DNA of 64,000 bases, from the NCBI GenBank assembly GCA_043101605.1, contig JBICIG010000003.1:10021-74020 (forward strand), in the 5' to 3' direction. Shown one piece after another: positions 34,928 through 43,956 of this stretch (position 1 is its first letter; every line of letters starts with the position of its first letter). Source of the stretch: JBICIG01 sp043101605 (GTDB lineage Bacteria > Planctomycetota > Phycisphaerae > Phycisphaerales > UBA1924). The notes below the pieces were generated by a model. That model did not search any database and was not told where the DNA came from. It saw nothing but the letters and a program-made list of their open reading frames with translations. Position numbers and translations under genes: made by a program.

Positions 34928-35620
34928 ATGCCGCGATGGAGCGATTCGAGCATGGCCCTGCTGGAAGGGTCGCTGGCGCAGATCTCGTTCGAGCGGGCGG
35001 AGTTCGATCCCGCGGCCGACCCGCCGATGGTTTCGCACATGCTCTTCGAGCAGCCGTGGTACCTCGTCGGCGCGATGATGCTGGTGGGTGTGGCGGCGTT
35101 CCTGTGGTTTCGCTCGCGCGGGCGATCGGGGCGGGGCGGGATGGTGCTGCTCGTTGCGGCCCTGGTTTCGGGGGGTGTCGCGGCGTCGGCCGAACTGGTG
35201 ACGACCGATCGTGAGCGGGTGATGGGGCTGACGCGTGAGCTGATCGATTCGGCCCGCAACCCGAACGCGGCGCGGCTCGATCGGCTGCTGGGCCCGCGCG
35301 GGGGCGTGGTGGTCGAGCGAGGCTCGCTCGAACTGACGCGGGACCAGCTCATCGAAGTGGTGCGGTCGGCCGAGCGGGACGGGTCGTTCGCCGGGCCCGG
35401 CGCGCGGTTCACGATCGGCGAGCTCGAGATCCGCAAGATGCGGGGCGAGGTGCTGTCGCCGGCGAGCGCGCTGACGCAGGTGAACATCGTGGGCGAGACC
35501 GGCGAGGGGCTGATGTTCCCGCCGAGCTGGTGGGGGATCGAGTGGGAGCGCGATGGCGACGCGTGGCGCGTGCGCGTGATCGAGCTGCTGTGGATGCAGG
35601 GGACGCGGTTCGGGCGCTAG
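34928..35620 (+). CDS. Membrane-anchored protein of unknown function
   Basis: I do not recognise this 230-residue protein. Two hydrophobic stretches lie near residues 43-60 (WYLVGAMMLVGVAAFLWF) and 70-85. The remaining 140 residues have an alternating helix/strand character with a conserved-looking ending (WWGIEWERDGDAWRVRVIELLW), reminiscent of NTF2-like domains. ATG 34928 has GGGAG five bases upstream. It is divergent from the Maf fusion gene, and a repeat fragment follows it. Confidence 0.65.
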   Translation: MPRWSDSSMALLEGSLAQISFERAEFDPAADPPMVSHMLFEQPWYLVGAMMLVGVAAFLWFRSRGRSGRGGMVLLVAALVSGGVAASAELVTTDRERVMGLTRELIDSARNPNAARLDRLLGPRGGVVVERGSLELTRDQLIEVVRSAERDGSFAGPGARFTIGELEIRKMRGEVLSPASALTQVNIVGETGEGLMFPPSWWGIEWERDGDAWRVRVIELLWMQGTRFGR

Positions 35621-35636
35621 GGATGGAAAGACAGCT

Positions 35637-35676
35637 CACCACGGAGGCACCGAGGGCACGGAGGCAGCACCGAGGT
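35637..35676. repeat. Partial third copy of the dispersed repeat (inverted)
   Basis: Reads CACCACGGAGGCACCGAGGG with CACGGAGGCA repeated at 35640-35649 and 35657-35666. Its reverse complement matches the CTCCGTG/GTGGTG ends of copies A and B. The hairpin half of those copies is absent here. Confidence 0.6.
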
Positions 35677-35718
35677 GTGATTGGGATTGAGGGTGAGAGT
35701 CCTGGGGAGTCGTGGCTC

Positions 35719-36999
35719 TCAGACCACGGCGGTGATGTCGGCGTTGGCGCGGACCTGGAGGTTGTCGATCACATTCATGAAGTTGATGTACGCGTCGTAG
35801 GGCGAGTCGTAGGGGCTGAAGTACTTGTGGACATCGCCGTCGGCCCAGTACTTGGTGCACATGTAGTAGAAGTGATCGCTGGTCGAGAGGAAGCGCCAGT
35901 CCTCGAGCAGGTATCCGGCGTAGCGGGCCTCGGCGGGGTCGCCCGAGGCGAGGGCCTCGTCGTAGCGTTGGATGATCTTCCTGCCGAGCTTGTAGAACTC
36001 GTCGAGCGCGTTGTGCTGCATGGCGTTCTCGCGCCACGCCGACAGATCGCGTTCGGTGTCGGCCCACGAGATGAACTGGGGCACATCGTACTCGCCGACG
36101 GGGCCGAACTGCTTCATCGCTTCGGAGGGGGTGCAGAAGTGGTTGTGCCCGGGGTTGGTGTCGAAGACCTTGCCCGGGAGGGCTTCGAGGAAGCGGAAGA
36201 TGCCGGTGTCGGCCCACTGGTGCTCGCCGAAGGTCTCGTAGTCCATGAAGAGGTTGCAGAGGTATCCGTCGCCGTTGATCTGGTCGACCCAGTGGGCGAA
36301 GCGATCGGCGCTGAGGGGCCATTCCTCCCACGCGCGGTTGGAGAAGCGGAAGGCGATGTCGTCGCTGAGGCGGTAGTTCTTGAGCAGAAGCTTGAAGGGC
36401 GTGCCGTCGGGGCGGGGCTCGCCGCCCGGGGGGCAGTAGACATAGTTGGGCGAGCGGTAGCCCAGGATGCGGTCGACGCCCTCGCAGAGTGCGCCGAGAT
36501 AGCGGGGCGAGCCGTCGGAGTTGGTCATCGAGGCGACCGCGTGAGCGAGCTGGTTGGAGTAGATCAGCTCGGTGTTGCGGAAGACCGTCGGCTTGGCGCC
36601 GAAGAGTTCGTGCATCAGGTGGGCGTGCTTGTTGACCTGGTTCGCAAACTCGCTCTGGTCATAGAGGAACGACAGCGAGTGGTAGTAGGTCTCGCTGATG
36701 AACTCGCAGCAGCCGGTTTCGGCGAGTTGGACGAACAGGTCGATGACATCGGGGGTGAAGCGCTGGAACTGCTCGATCGCGGTGCCGGTGATGGAGTAGC
36801 TGACGCGGAAGTTGCCCTCGTGCTTGCGGACCATGTCGAGGATGGTCCGGGTCGCGGGCCGGTAGCACTTGTCGGCGACCTTCTCGCAGATGGCGCGGTT
36901 CTTGTCGTCGTCGAAGTAGAACGGGTGCTCGGCGAAGACCGAGTAGGGCTTGAGCCGGCGGGGCTGGTGGACCTCGAAGTAGAAGACGATCGATGCCAT
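35719..36999 (-). CDS. Family 57 glycoside hydrolase (alpha-amylase/glucanotransferase type)
   Basis: The 426-residue protein starts with IVFYFEVHQPRRL, a family 57 opening. The probable catalytic nucleophile is Glu in FRNTELIY (about residue 143), and the acid/base Asp is in FMDYETFGEHQ (about 250). Family 57 enzymes act on alpha-glucans such as glycogen, as amylases, 4-alpha-glucanotransferases or branching enzymes. No signal peptide is present, so a cytoplasmic role in glycogen or trehalose turnover is likely. It lies 103 bases downstream of the envelope operon on the same strand. Confidence 0.9.
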   Translation of the reverse strand: MASIVFYFEVHQPRRLKPYSVFAEHPFYFDDDKNRAICEKVADKCYRPATRTILDMVRKHEGNFRVSYSITGTAIEQFQRFTPDVIDLFVQLAETGCCEFISETYYHSLSFLYDQSEFANQVNKHAHLMHELFGAKPTVFRNTELIYSNQLAHAVASMTNSDGSPRYLGALCEGVDRILGYRSPNYVYCPPGGEPRPDGTPFKLLLKNYRLSDDIAFRFSNRAWEEWPLSADRFAHWVDQINGDGYLCNLFMDYETFGEHQWADTGIFRFLEALPGKVFDTNPGHNHFCTPSEAMKQFGPVGEYDVPQFISWADTERDLSAWRENAMQHNALDEFYKLGRKIIQRYDEALASGDPAEARYAGYLLEDWRFLSTSDHFYYMCTKYWADGDVHKYFSPYDSPYDAYINFMNVIDNLQVRANADITAVV

Positions 37000-37102
37000 G
37001 TCGCGCGCTCCCGGGCCGATCGGCCCTCGGGGGATTGTCAGGGATCCGGGCGCGGCGGTCCAGTCGATCGCGCGCGAAAGCGGCGGGAACCCGGGCGGGC
37101 GA

Positions 37103-38233
37103 TCAGGTTCGGATGCGGCTGGAGGCCCAGAGCAGCATCGGGAGCGTGACGATCACGGGGGCGAAGACGCCGATCGCGGCGGGCACGCCCGGGAGCGGCA
37201 TCGCCGACCCCACGATCCCCCCGATGACCGCCCCGAGCGCCACCGGCGCCGCCTTGATCGACTGGAGCATCATGTTCATCGGGACGCGGGTGAGGAAGAA
37301 CGGCACGGCGAGGCACAGCCCCAGCAGGTTCGCCGCCATCACGCTGAAGCGTCCCCAGCGGATCCGCTCGAGTCGGTCGCGGCGCTGGGCGAGGTCCTCG
37401 GCGTCGCCGCCCATGCGGTCGAGGACCCGGAGCATGCCGCCGACCTGCGTGAAGCTCAGGCTCTGGCTGATCCCGGCGTACTGGGCCATCGTCAGCGTCC
37501 GCGGGTCGAGGCTGGTCTCGAGCCGGGCGATGGGCGTGGAGGTCGAGCGATCGACCGGCTCGATGAACCCGTTCTCGAGGTCCCATCCGCCGTTGCGCCA
37601 GACGGCCGCGTCGGCGTGGATGCGGGCGGCGAAGCGGTCCTGGTCGTCGCGTACCCAGACGAGCAGTTCGTCGAGTCGGCGGGCGTCGGCGTCGAAGCGG
37701 GCGGCGCTGAACAGCCGTCCCTGGGTGTCGGGCACGAGCAGGACGGACTTCTCCTGGAGGGTGCGCTGCCCCGCGTCGCCGTGGTCGCGCGGCAGGAGCG
37801 GGGCGATCCGCGGGAGGAAGACCTCCTGGTTGACCGCCTGGAGCACCGTGAACCCGAGCGCGACGATGAAGAACGGGCGTGCGACCCGGCGCAGGCTCTG
37901 CCCCGATGCGAGCACCGCGACGAGTTCGCGGTGACGCACCATCTGCGCGCAGGTGAAGCCCATCGCGCCGACGAGCACGATCCCGAGCATGAAGTTGAAC
38001 AGCAGCAGCAGCTTGGGCCACCACAGATCGGCGATGAGCAGCCCGGCGAGCGCGAACTTGCGCAGCGAGCCGGGCTCGGAGCCCTCGGCGGCGCTCAGTT
38101 CGGCGGCCCGCTTGAGGAAGCGGTCGATGTTCAGCGTCGCGTCGACGGCGATGACGAAGCAGAACAGGATCGCGAACAGCGCGACGACATTGATCAGGAA
38201 CTGACGCGCGATGTAGCGATCGAGCAGGCTCAC
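37103..38233 (-). CDS. LptF/LptG family permease (second copy)
   Basis: The 376-residue membrane protein matches the LptF/LptG (YjgP/YjgQ) family: MSLLDRYIARQFL at the start, three N-terminal helices, a periplasmic domain of about 180 residues, and three C-terminal helices with RIRWGRFSVMAANLLGLCLAVP (key part NLLGLCLAVPF). These proteins form the membrane part of the LptBFG lipopolysaccharide extractor. The GTG at 38233 overlaps the PAP2 stop as GTGA. It is the last gene of a five-gene operon whose second gene is another LptF/LptG-like protein. Confidence 0.83.
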   Translation of the reverse strand: MSLLDRYIARQFLINVVALFAILFCFVIAVDATLNIDRFLKRAAELSAAEGSEPGSLRKFALAGLLIADLWWPKLLLLFNFMLGIVLVGAMGFTCAQMVRHRELVAVLASGQSLRRVARPFFIVALGFTVLQAVNQEVFLPRIAPLLPRDHGDAGQRTLQEKSVLLVPDTQGRLFSAARFDADARRLDELLVWVRDDQDRFAARIHADAAVWRNGGWDLENGFIEPVDRSTSTPIARLETSLDPRTLTMAQYAGISQSLSFTQVGGMLRVLDRMGGDAEDLAQRRDRLERIRWGRFSVMAANLLGLCLAVPFFLTRVPMNMMLQSIKAAPVALGAVIGGIVGSAMPLPGVPAAIGVFAPVIVTLPMLLWASSRIRT

Positions 38234-38844
38234 GGGTAGCGCTCCCGCGGGATGAGCAGGCGGGCGAAGACCCAGGCGATCAGCCCGCCGCCCACGCAGT
38301 CGCTCAGGAAGTGCGCGCCGGTGAGCATGCGCGTCAGCGCGCACCCGATCGCCAGCGAGAGCATCAGCCACAGCGTGCCGGGGTACAGCCGGGCGACCGC
38401 CAGGCACCCGCCGACGGCGACGGCGACATGGCTCGAGGGGAACCCGAGGTTCGAGTCGTCGGCGAACGCCGACAGGAAGGGCTTGAAGACATACAGCCCG
38501 TCGTCGGGACGCTCACGCCCGAGCACGCGCTTGACGATCTCGGCGACCAGCCCCGCGAGCACCGCGGCCAGCACCACGCGCGCCGCGCGTCCCGCGGCCG
38601 ACGCCCGGTCGCCCGAAGCGAGAATCATCGCCAGCGCGACGAGGATCCAGGTCGGGAGGTACCCCATCTGGCGGAGGACCTGGTACCAGTCCTTGGATTC
38701 CACTGCGTCCTTGTCGGTCACCAGCAGGTGATAGACGGGCCCGTCGAGCAGGTGGGCGAGCACCAGCGCGAGCCCGAAGAGCGCCAGCCCGCGGAGCCAC
38801 TCGGTCCGCCGACGCACCTTGATGTAGTCGCTCGGGTAGCTCAT
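38230..38844 (-). CDS. PAP2 family membrane phosphatase
   Basis: The 204-residue integral membrane protein has the three acid phosphatase motifs: KRVLGRERP, PSSH and TRMLTGAHFLSD. Six hydrophobic segments surround them. Candidates are undecaprenyl-diphosphate or lipid A phosphatase. It sits between an ArnT-like glycosyltransferase and an LptG-like permease, with ATGA overlap on one side and GTGA overlap on the other, so a role in lipid carrier recycling or lipid A dephosphorylation is a fair inference. Confidence 0.88.
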   Translation of the reverse strand: MSYPSDYIKVRRRTEWLRGLALFGLALVLAHLLDGPVYHLLVTDKDAVESKDWYQVLRQMGYLPTWILVALAMILASGDRASAAGRAARVVLAAVLAGLVAEIVKRVLGRERPDDGLYVFKPFLSAFADDSNLGFPSSHVAVAVGGCLAVARLYPGTLWLMLSLAIGCALTRMLTGAHFLSDCVGGGLIAWVFARLLIPRERYP

Positions 38845-40625
38845 GGCTCGGGGTCCGGTTCGGGTCGGCTCGTCGCGAACCCACGGTACGCGGTTCCGAC
38901 GAGGATCGGCGGGATGTCCCTGCGCGGGTGGCGCTCGAGCTCACGCACCTGCGCGAACGCCGTCTCCCACTGCGGGAGCGACCCGCCCACCAGCACGCCG
39001 GGCCGGCCCAGCAACTCCGCGTGGGTTCCGGGGTCGGCGATGCTGGTGGCCGGCCACTGGTCGTACTGGCTGGCGCGGCCGCCGGCGAGCCCTCGCTCGG
39101 GCATCGCGGGCATGTGCGCGCTCGAGCAGTACACCACCGGGTGCCCCGGGAGGTAGAACGCCAGCAGGCTCGCACGCCCGTAGTGATCGGTCATGATGAA
39201 CGGCTCGCGCGACCGCGAGCGGGTCATGATCTTCAGCCGCTCGCGCACCGCCTCGGCCATCGGCTCGGCACGCGTGAGCCGACCGACCGGGAGCACGCGG
39301 TCGGCGTACGGCAGTCTCGCCCACAGGTCCATCCGCGGCAGGACCAGCGCCACCACCACGCCCGTCCCGATCACGACATGCCAGAGCACCTGGATCGGCG
39401 TCTCGGGCGCCCGACGGACCACGCCGGCGCGCGGGCGGGGCTTGGGCAGCGCCAGCCACGCAAGCCGCTGCGTGCGGTGTCGGCTCAGCCCGTCGACGAA
39501 GCCGATCGCCGCGATCGGCGCGAGCGTCACATACGCCGCGATCGGCCAGTTGCCCTCGGGCCGGGTGAAAAACGACACCGCGAAGTAGAACACCAGCACG
39601 GGCAGCCCGACAAGCAGCAGCAGCATGAGGTCCGACCAGGTCGCGTCCGAGACGAGCCGGTGCTTGCGGAGATGCAGCATCGTGCCGAATGCCACGATCG
39701 GGGCCGCGCCGCCCATCGCCAGTTGCACGCCGAGGTACTCGAGTGTCCAGATGGGCGACCAGGGTTTGCTCGTTCCCGGGGCGCGGGGCGCGAGGTCGCC
39801 GCCCTTCATCCCCAGGTGCCCGAGCAGGTGCTTGATGGTCACCCAGTCGTGCTGGGCGTTCCAGATCGCCACCGGCAGCAGCCCGAGCAGCGCGAGCCCA
39901 AGCCCCAGCCCCGCCCAGGCCCAGACGCGCGGCGCGACGCGGAGTCGTCCGCGGTGCCAGAGCGCGTACAGCACGATGCCCGGCACGATGAGCAGGATGG
40001 TGTACTTGTAGAGGAACCCGATGGCGATCGCCCCGCCGAGCAGCACCCAGCCCGCCCGCGATCCGCGCCGCAGCGCCGCGAACGCGCCCCACGACGCAGC
40101 CGCCCAGCACGCCAGGAAGGGCCCGTCGATGGTCATGAGGATCGACACGCCCATGTAGGCGGGCGTGAGCAGGACGATCACCGCGGCGATGAAGGCGGCC
40201 CGGCGGTCGCGCGACACCAGCCAGCCCATCCACGCGACGATGCCCGCGAGCACCCCGCCGAAGACCGCCGCGGCGCAACGGACGCCGAACTCGGTGTCGC
40301 CGAAGAGTTCGGTGGTCAGCGCGATGGTCCAAGCGATGCCGGGGCCCTTGGAGTAGTACGAGAGATCGAGGTGGCGTGACCATTCCCAGTAGTGGGCCTC
40401 GTCCTCGACGAGGGAGTAGGGGCAGAGCCACGCGAGGTAGACCAGGCGCAGGACGGTCACGCCGAGGACGAGCAGGACCGTCGCCCGCCAGCCGTTCGCC
40501 CACCGCATGAACCCCGGCGCGGGCGCGGGGGCGCCGGCGGGTTCGCCCAGGAACAGGCCGTGCACGCCCGAGCGGGTCGGCGGATCGGCGGGATCGGGGC
40601 GGGATGGGCGCGGCGTGTCGGTCAT
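38841..40625 (-). CDS. ArnT-like lipid-linked sugar glycosyltransferase (GT39/GT83)
   Basis: The 594-residue polytopic protein has an N-terminal helix followed by LCPYSLVEDEAHYWEWSRHL. The acidic DE pair in this first periplasmic loop is the hallmark of ArnT/PMT-type transferases. About ten more helices and a C-terminal soluble region (residues about 470-590) follow. It would move a sugar from a polyprenyl phosphate to lipid A or protein on the periplasmic side. ATG 40625 overlaps the preceding stop as TGATG. A proline-rich 35-residue N-terminal tail is unusual. Confidence 0.85.
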   Translation of the reverse strand: MTDTPRPSRPDPADPPTRSGVHGLFLGEPAGAPAPAPGFMRWANGWRATVLLVLGVTVLRLVYLAWLCPYSLVEDEAHYWEWSRHLDLSYYSKGPGIAWTIALTTELFGDTEFGVRCAAAVFGGVLAGIVAWMGWLVSRDRRAAFIAAVIVLLTPAYMGVSILMTIDGPFLACWAAASWGAFAALRRGSRAGWVLLGGAIAIGFLYKYTILLIVPGIVLYALWHRGRLRVAPRVWAWAGLGLGLALLGLLPVAIWNAQHDWVTIKHLLGHLGMKGGDLAPRAPGTSKPWSPIWTLEYLGVQLAMGGAAPIVAFGTMLHLRKHRLVSDATWSDLMLLLLVGLPVLVFYFAVSFFTRPEGNWPIAAYVTLAPIAAIGFVDGLSRHRTQRLAWLALPKPRPRAGVVRRAPETPIQVLWHVVIGTGVVVALVLPRMDLWARLPYADRVLPVGRLTRAEPMAEAVRERLKIMTRSRSREPFIMTDHYGRASLLAFYLPGHPVVYCSSAHMPAMPERGLAGGRASQYDQWPATSIADPGTHAELLGRPGVLVGGSLPQWETAFAQVRELERHPRRDIPPILVGTAYRGFATSRPEPDPEP

Positions 40626-42340
40626 CAGTGCCGGGCGAGCCCCCGGTACGCGACGCCGGCGACGAGCATCAGAGCGGCGAGCCCGCCCCAGAGCAGGATC
40701 AATCCGACCGCGCCCGACTTGTGGACGACCTGCTGCCCGCCGCTGATGGTGATGATCGCCCCGAGCGCCGGGAAGAAGCTCCACAGGTACGCGAGCAGCG
40801 GGGGCGAGTGGCGCAGGCGCATCGCCGCGATCGACCCGCCGAGCACCATGACCAGCACGCTCGCGGCCATCGCCACGCGCTCGTGCCGCTTGGAGGTGAT
40901 CTCGCGCTGGAGATTGTCGATGCGATCGATCAGGTCCTCGCGGGCCTGCTCGAGCGCGGGGCGGTCGGCTTCGGAGGATTCGAGGCGCTCGGCGGAGATC
41001 TGCAACAGTTCGGCCGAACTCGCCTTGCTCAGTTCGCTCGAGCGATCGCCCTGCGGCACCAGATCGGTGATCCGCCGGTCATCGACCGAGACCATCGGCG
41101 CCTGGGGGTCGCCCGTCTCGAGCGTGACGCCTGCGAGCGAGAGGGTCATGTTGGTGCCCGTCGTGCCCGGGAGCGGGGGCTCGGCCCGCAGGTGCACCGT
41201 GTCGGCGAGGTAGCGGGTGAACCCTGCGCCCGAACCGCCCTGGGGGAAGAGTTCGACCGCGACGGGCGTGTCCTGCTCGGCGTTGACGATCCGCAAGCCC
41301 TCGGGCGTGGGGCGGAGCCCGCGCCCCTCGACGCGCACGGGTCGGGCGTCGCGTGTGCGGAAGGTGACGCGTCCGGTCTCGCGGAGGGCGGTGCGGATCG
41401 CCTGGAACGCGTCGATGTCGGCCATGCGCTGGGCGAGCGCCCGTTTGCGCGACTCGATGAACGACATGCGGTCGGGGTCGTCGCGCAGCGTCTGCAGCTC
41501 GGCGAAGGTCAGGAACTTGGGGTCGTCGTTGAACGCGCCGGGCATGTAGATCGGACCGAGCTGCCCCTCCTCGCCGGTGAGCATCGGGACATCCTTGGCG
41601 TTCGAGCCCACCGCGTTGGTGAGCTGGACATACACATCGGTCCCGCCGCGTTCGGCCGTCGGATCCTCGGGGTCGACCGCGGGGAAGAGCCAGACGATCG
41701 CCCGCTCGGCGGTCAGCTCCATCTCGACATCCAGCGGCTCGGGCCCGTCGGGGGCGTCGGGGTCGGGCTGGCGCGTCAGCCCCATCACCGCCAGCCCGGT
41801 GAGCTGGATCCGCTCGTACGCGCCCGACGCGGCGTCGGGCCCGAGCGTCCACGCGTGGTCGGCGTAGATGACCACATCCCCCAGCTTGAGCGCCTGCCCG
41901 GTCTCGACCGAGCGCGACATCATCCGCGCCACATCGCGCGTGATCATCTGCTCCATCGATTGCAGGAAGCGTGGGATGACCTGCTCGTTGAGCACCGTCA
42001 GCACGCCGGTCAGCAGCAGCCCCGTCGCGACCGCCGGCGCCAGCAGCGAGCGGTGGCTGATCCCCCCCGCGTGGGCGGCGAGCACCTCGTTGTCCTGGAC
42101 GAGCCGGTGGTACCCCATCGTCGCGCCGAACCCGGCGGCGAACGGGATCGCGTAGGTGAGCATCGGCGGGATCGCCAGCAGCATGAACCGCGGGGCGTCG
42201 GCGGCGGGGAGGGTCCCGTCGGCGAGCGGCTTGATCGCCGCGGCGAAACTGATCACCAGCACCACCAGCGTCGCGGTCAGCGCGATCAGCCGCCATTGCT
42301 CGAAGAGCAGGTGCCGCCAGAGTGTCCAGGGCGCGCGCAT
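40625..42340 (-). CDS. LptF/LptG family permease with enlarged periplasmic domain
   Basis: The 571-residue protein has the LptF/LptG start (MRAPWTLWRHLLFEQWRLI) and the segment PPMLTYAIPFAAGFGATMGYHRL. Three C-terminal helices end the chain. Typical members have about 360 residues; this one has about 200 extra in the periplasmic part, including a predicted coiled coil (SSELSKASSAELLQISAERL). It probably pairs with the shorter homologue at 37103. A TAAGAT hexamer nine bases before the ATG could be a promoter, but the gene also follows the lipoprotein gene by only 37 bases. Confidence 0.8.
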   Translation of the reverse strand: MRAPWTLWRHLLFEQWRLIALTATLVVLVISFAAAIKPLADGTLPAADAPRFMLLAIPPMLTYAIPFAAGFGATMGYHRLVQDNEVLAAHAGGISHRSLLAPAVATGLLLTGVLTVLNEQVIPRFLQSMEQMITRDVARMMSRSVETGQALKLGDVVIYADHAWTLGPDAASGAYERIQLTGLAVMGLTRQPDPDAPDGPEPLDVEMELTAERAIVWLFPAVDPEDPTAERGGTDVYVQLTNAVGSNAKDVPMLTGEEGQLGPIYMPGAFNDDPKFLTFAELQTLRDDPDRMSFIESRKRALAQRMADIDAFQAIRTALRETGRVTFRTRDARPVRVEGRGLRPTPEGLRIVNAEQDTPVAVELFPQGGSGAGFTRYLADTVHLRAEPPLPGTTGTNMTLSLAGVTLETGDPQAPMVSVDDRRITDLVPQGDRSSELSKASSAELLQISAERLESSEADRPALEQAREDLIDRIDNLQREITSKRHERVAMAASVLVMVLGGSIAAMRLRHSPPLLAYLWSFFPALGAIITISGGQQVVHKSGAVGLILLWGGLAALMLVAGVAYRGLARH

Positions 42341-42377
42341 GAAGCGGGGATCTTACGGGGCGCGTCGCGGGCGGGCG

Positions 42378-43361
42378 TCAGTCGGGGATCCGCACCAGCG
42401 TCGAGGGCTGCAGACGAAAGTCCGAATCACGCGTCCCGGATCGCCCGGGCAGGCGCTCGCGGATCCCCCGCCCGTTGAGCAGGTTGTTGGGGAACCGCTG
42501 CTTGGTGTCGATCAGCCGGGCGCTCTCGCGCAGACGGGGCGGGTCGTTGGGGCGGACGCGGTAGGTCGGGTCGTGATCGCGCTGGGTGAAGACCCCGACG
42601 GTCACCGTGCTCCGCGTCGGGCCGTGGTAGTAGAACGCCTCGTCCCCGTCGCGGCGGAGTTCGATCACCGCCCGCTCGGCCGCCTCGCGGTACTCCTTCA
42701 ACTCGCCCGGCGGGGGGGTCTCCGACGCGTCGGGCCGGCCGTACACCCCGATCTGGAGCGTGTAGAGCGCCTCGGGACCGTGGATCCGGCGGGCGTTGCG
42801 GAGATCGAACTCGGGAATCGAGCCGAACACCCGGTCCGGGGCCGGCGGCGACAGGATCGCGCCCGCATACGGCTGCTGCCCGTCGATCTGGAGCGCGTGG
42901 ACCCGGTCCAGGTCGCGCTGCGCCTGGGGGTCGCCCGGCCCGTCGTAGCGGCCGTAGGCGAGGACGATCCGCTTCGAGCGGGCCTCGAGGAACGCGGCGG
43001 GGAGCTTGCCGTGCGTCCGGACGCGCCCCAGCGCCGCCTCGGCCGCCGCCTGTCCGGAGTCGGAATTGGGGAAGTTGGCGATCGCGATGGACCACGCGTC
43101 GGAGGTCGAGCCCTGATCGCCGGCCCCGAGGCTTCCACCGGCCGTGGTGCCGACCCCGCCGAGTGGCGCGAACAGTTCCCGACCCTGGTCGGCGCGGGAA
43201 GTTCCGCCGAGTTCGGCCGGCCCGGGGTTGCTCGTGATCGCCGGCCCGTCCCCGGACCCGGCACACCCATGCAAGGGGGCCAGCAGAATCGCGATACCGA
43301 ACAGCCCAAAAAGAAAAACGAGCGGGGGCGTCCGGGATTCGGTTATTGGTTGCAGTTTCAT
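42378..43361 (-). CDS. Putative lipoprotein of unknown function
   Basis: The 327-residue protein has an N-terminal hydrophobic stretch ending LHGC, with the cysteine at residue 33; His at -2 makes this a weak lipobox. The mature part contains short repeated alpha/beta patterns such as WSIAIANFPN and YTLQIGVYGRP, each followed by helices rich in Ala/Arg and then a TVTVGVF strand. This resembles SPOR-like folds, but I cannot assign it firmly. It heads the operon that continues with LptF-like, ArnT-like, PAP2 and LptG-like genes. Start ATG at 43361. Confidence 0.65.
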   Translation of the reverse strand: MKLQPITESRTPPLVFLFGLFGIAILLAPLHGCAGSGDGPAITSNPGPAELGGTSRADQGRELFAPLGGVGTTAGGSLGAGDQGSTSDAWSIAIANFPNSDSGQAAAEAALGRVRTHGKLPAAFLEARSKRIVLAYGRYDGPGDPQAQRDLDRVHALQIDGQQPYAGAILSPPAPDRVFGSIPEFDLRNARRIHGPEALYTLQIGVYGRPDASETPPPGELKEYREAAERAVIELRRDGDEAFYYHGPTRSTVTVGVFTQRDHDPTYRVRPNDPPRLRESARLIDTKQRFPNNLLNGRGIRERLPGRSGTRDSDFRLQPSTLVRIPD

Positions 43362-43558
43362 GGGAATTCAGGGTTTATGCCATTGAGGATCGATGTGTCT
43401 GTATTGGAGTCCAACGCGGGCGTCCGTCGATAGCCAGTCCGGAGAGAAGGAGACGGGTCGGCGGCGTCGAGCGAGGCGCGTCGCCGAAGCCTATGGGTTT
43501 GACGCACGCCCCGCGCGCCGGCTCCGCGGCTGGAGTCAAAGAAGGAGGTAGTCGGACG

Positions 43559-43849
43559 ATGGAGGAATTGACCTCGGTCACTGGAGCGGCTTCGACGCGG
43601 CGGGCCGATCTCGTCGCCCGCTCTGCCCAGACCAGCCCCGACGGGGCCGCCCGCGTGCAGCGGGAGGACGATCGGGTGGAGGTGTCGGACATGGCGCGCC
43701 TGATGCAGCGGCTGCGTGACACGCCCGAAGTGCGTGAGGACCTGGTAGCGCGGATCCGCGGCGAGATCGACGCGGGCGCCTACGAGACCGCCGAGAAACT
43801 CAGCAGCGCGATCGACGCGATGATCGCCGACGCCGAGTCCGGGCTCTGA
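43559..43849 (+). CDS. flgM: FlgM-like anti-sigma-28 factor
   Basis: The 96-residue protein has a disordered, polar N-terminal half and a C-terminal half (VEVSDMARLMQRL, then VREDLVARIRGEIDAGAYETA, then AIDAMIADA) that fits the FlgM sigma-binding helices, including the I..G.Y signature. FlgM holds the flagellar sigma factor until the hook is complete. ATG 43559 has AAGGAGGT ten bases upstream. No other flagellar gene is in the window, but the nonulosonate/Maf operon 9 kb away fits a flagellated cell. Confidence 0.72.
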   Translation: MEELTSVTGAASTRRADLVARSAQTSPDGAARVQREDDRVEVSDMARLMQRLRDTPEVREDLVARIRGEIDAGAYETAEKLSSAIDAMIADAESGL

Positions 43850-43956
43850 GCGGGCGTCGATCCGCCGGCCCGATCCCCTCGGGACCGGCCTGACGCCGCT
43901 CCGCACGCCCCGCGCGGGCGTCATCCACTGGCACCACCGACCGACCACGCGGCGAC

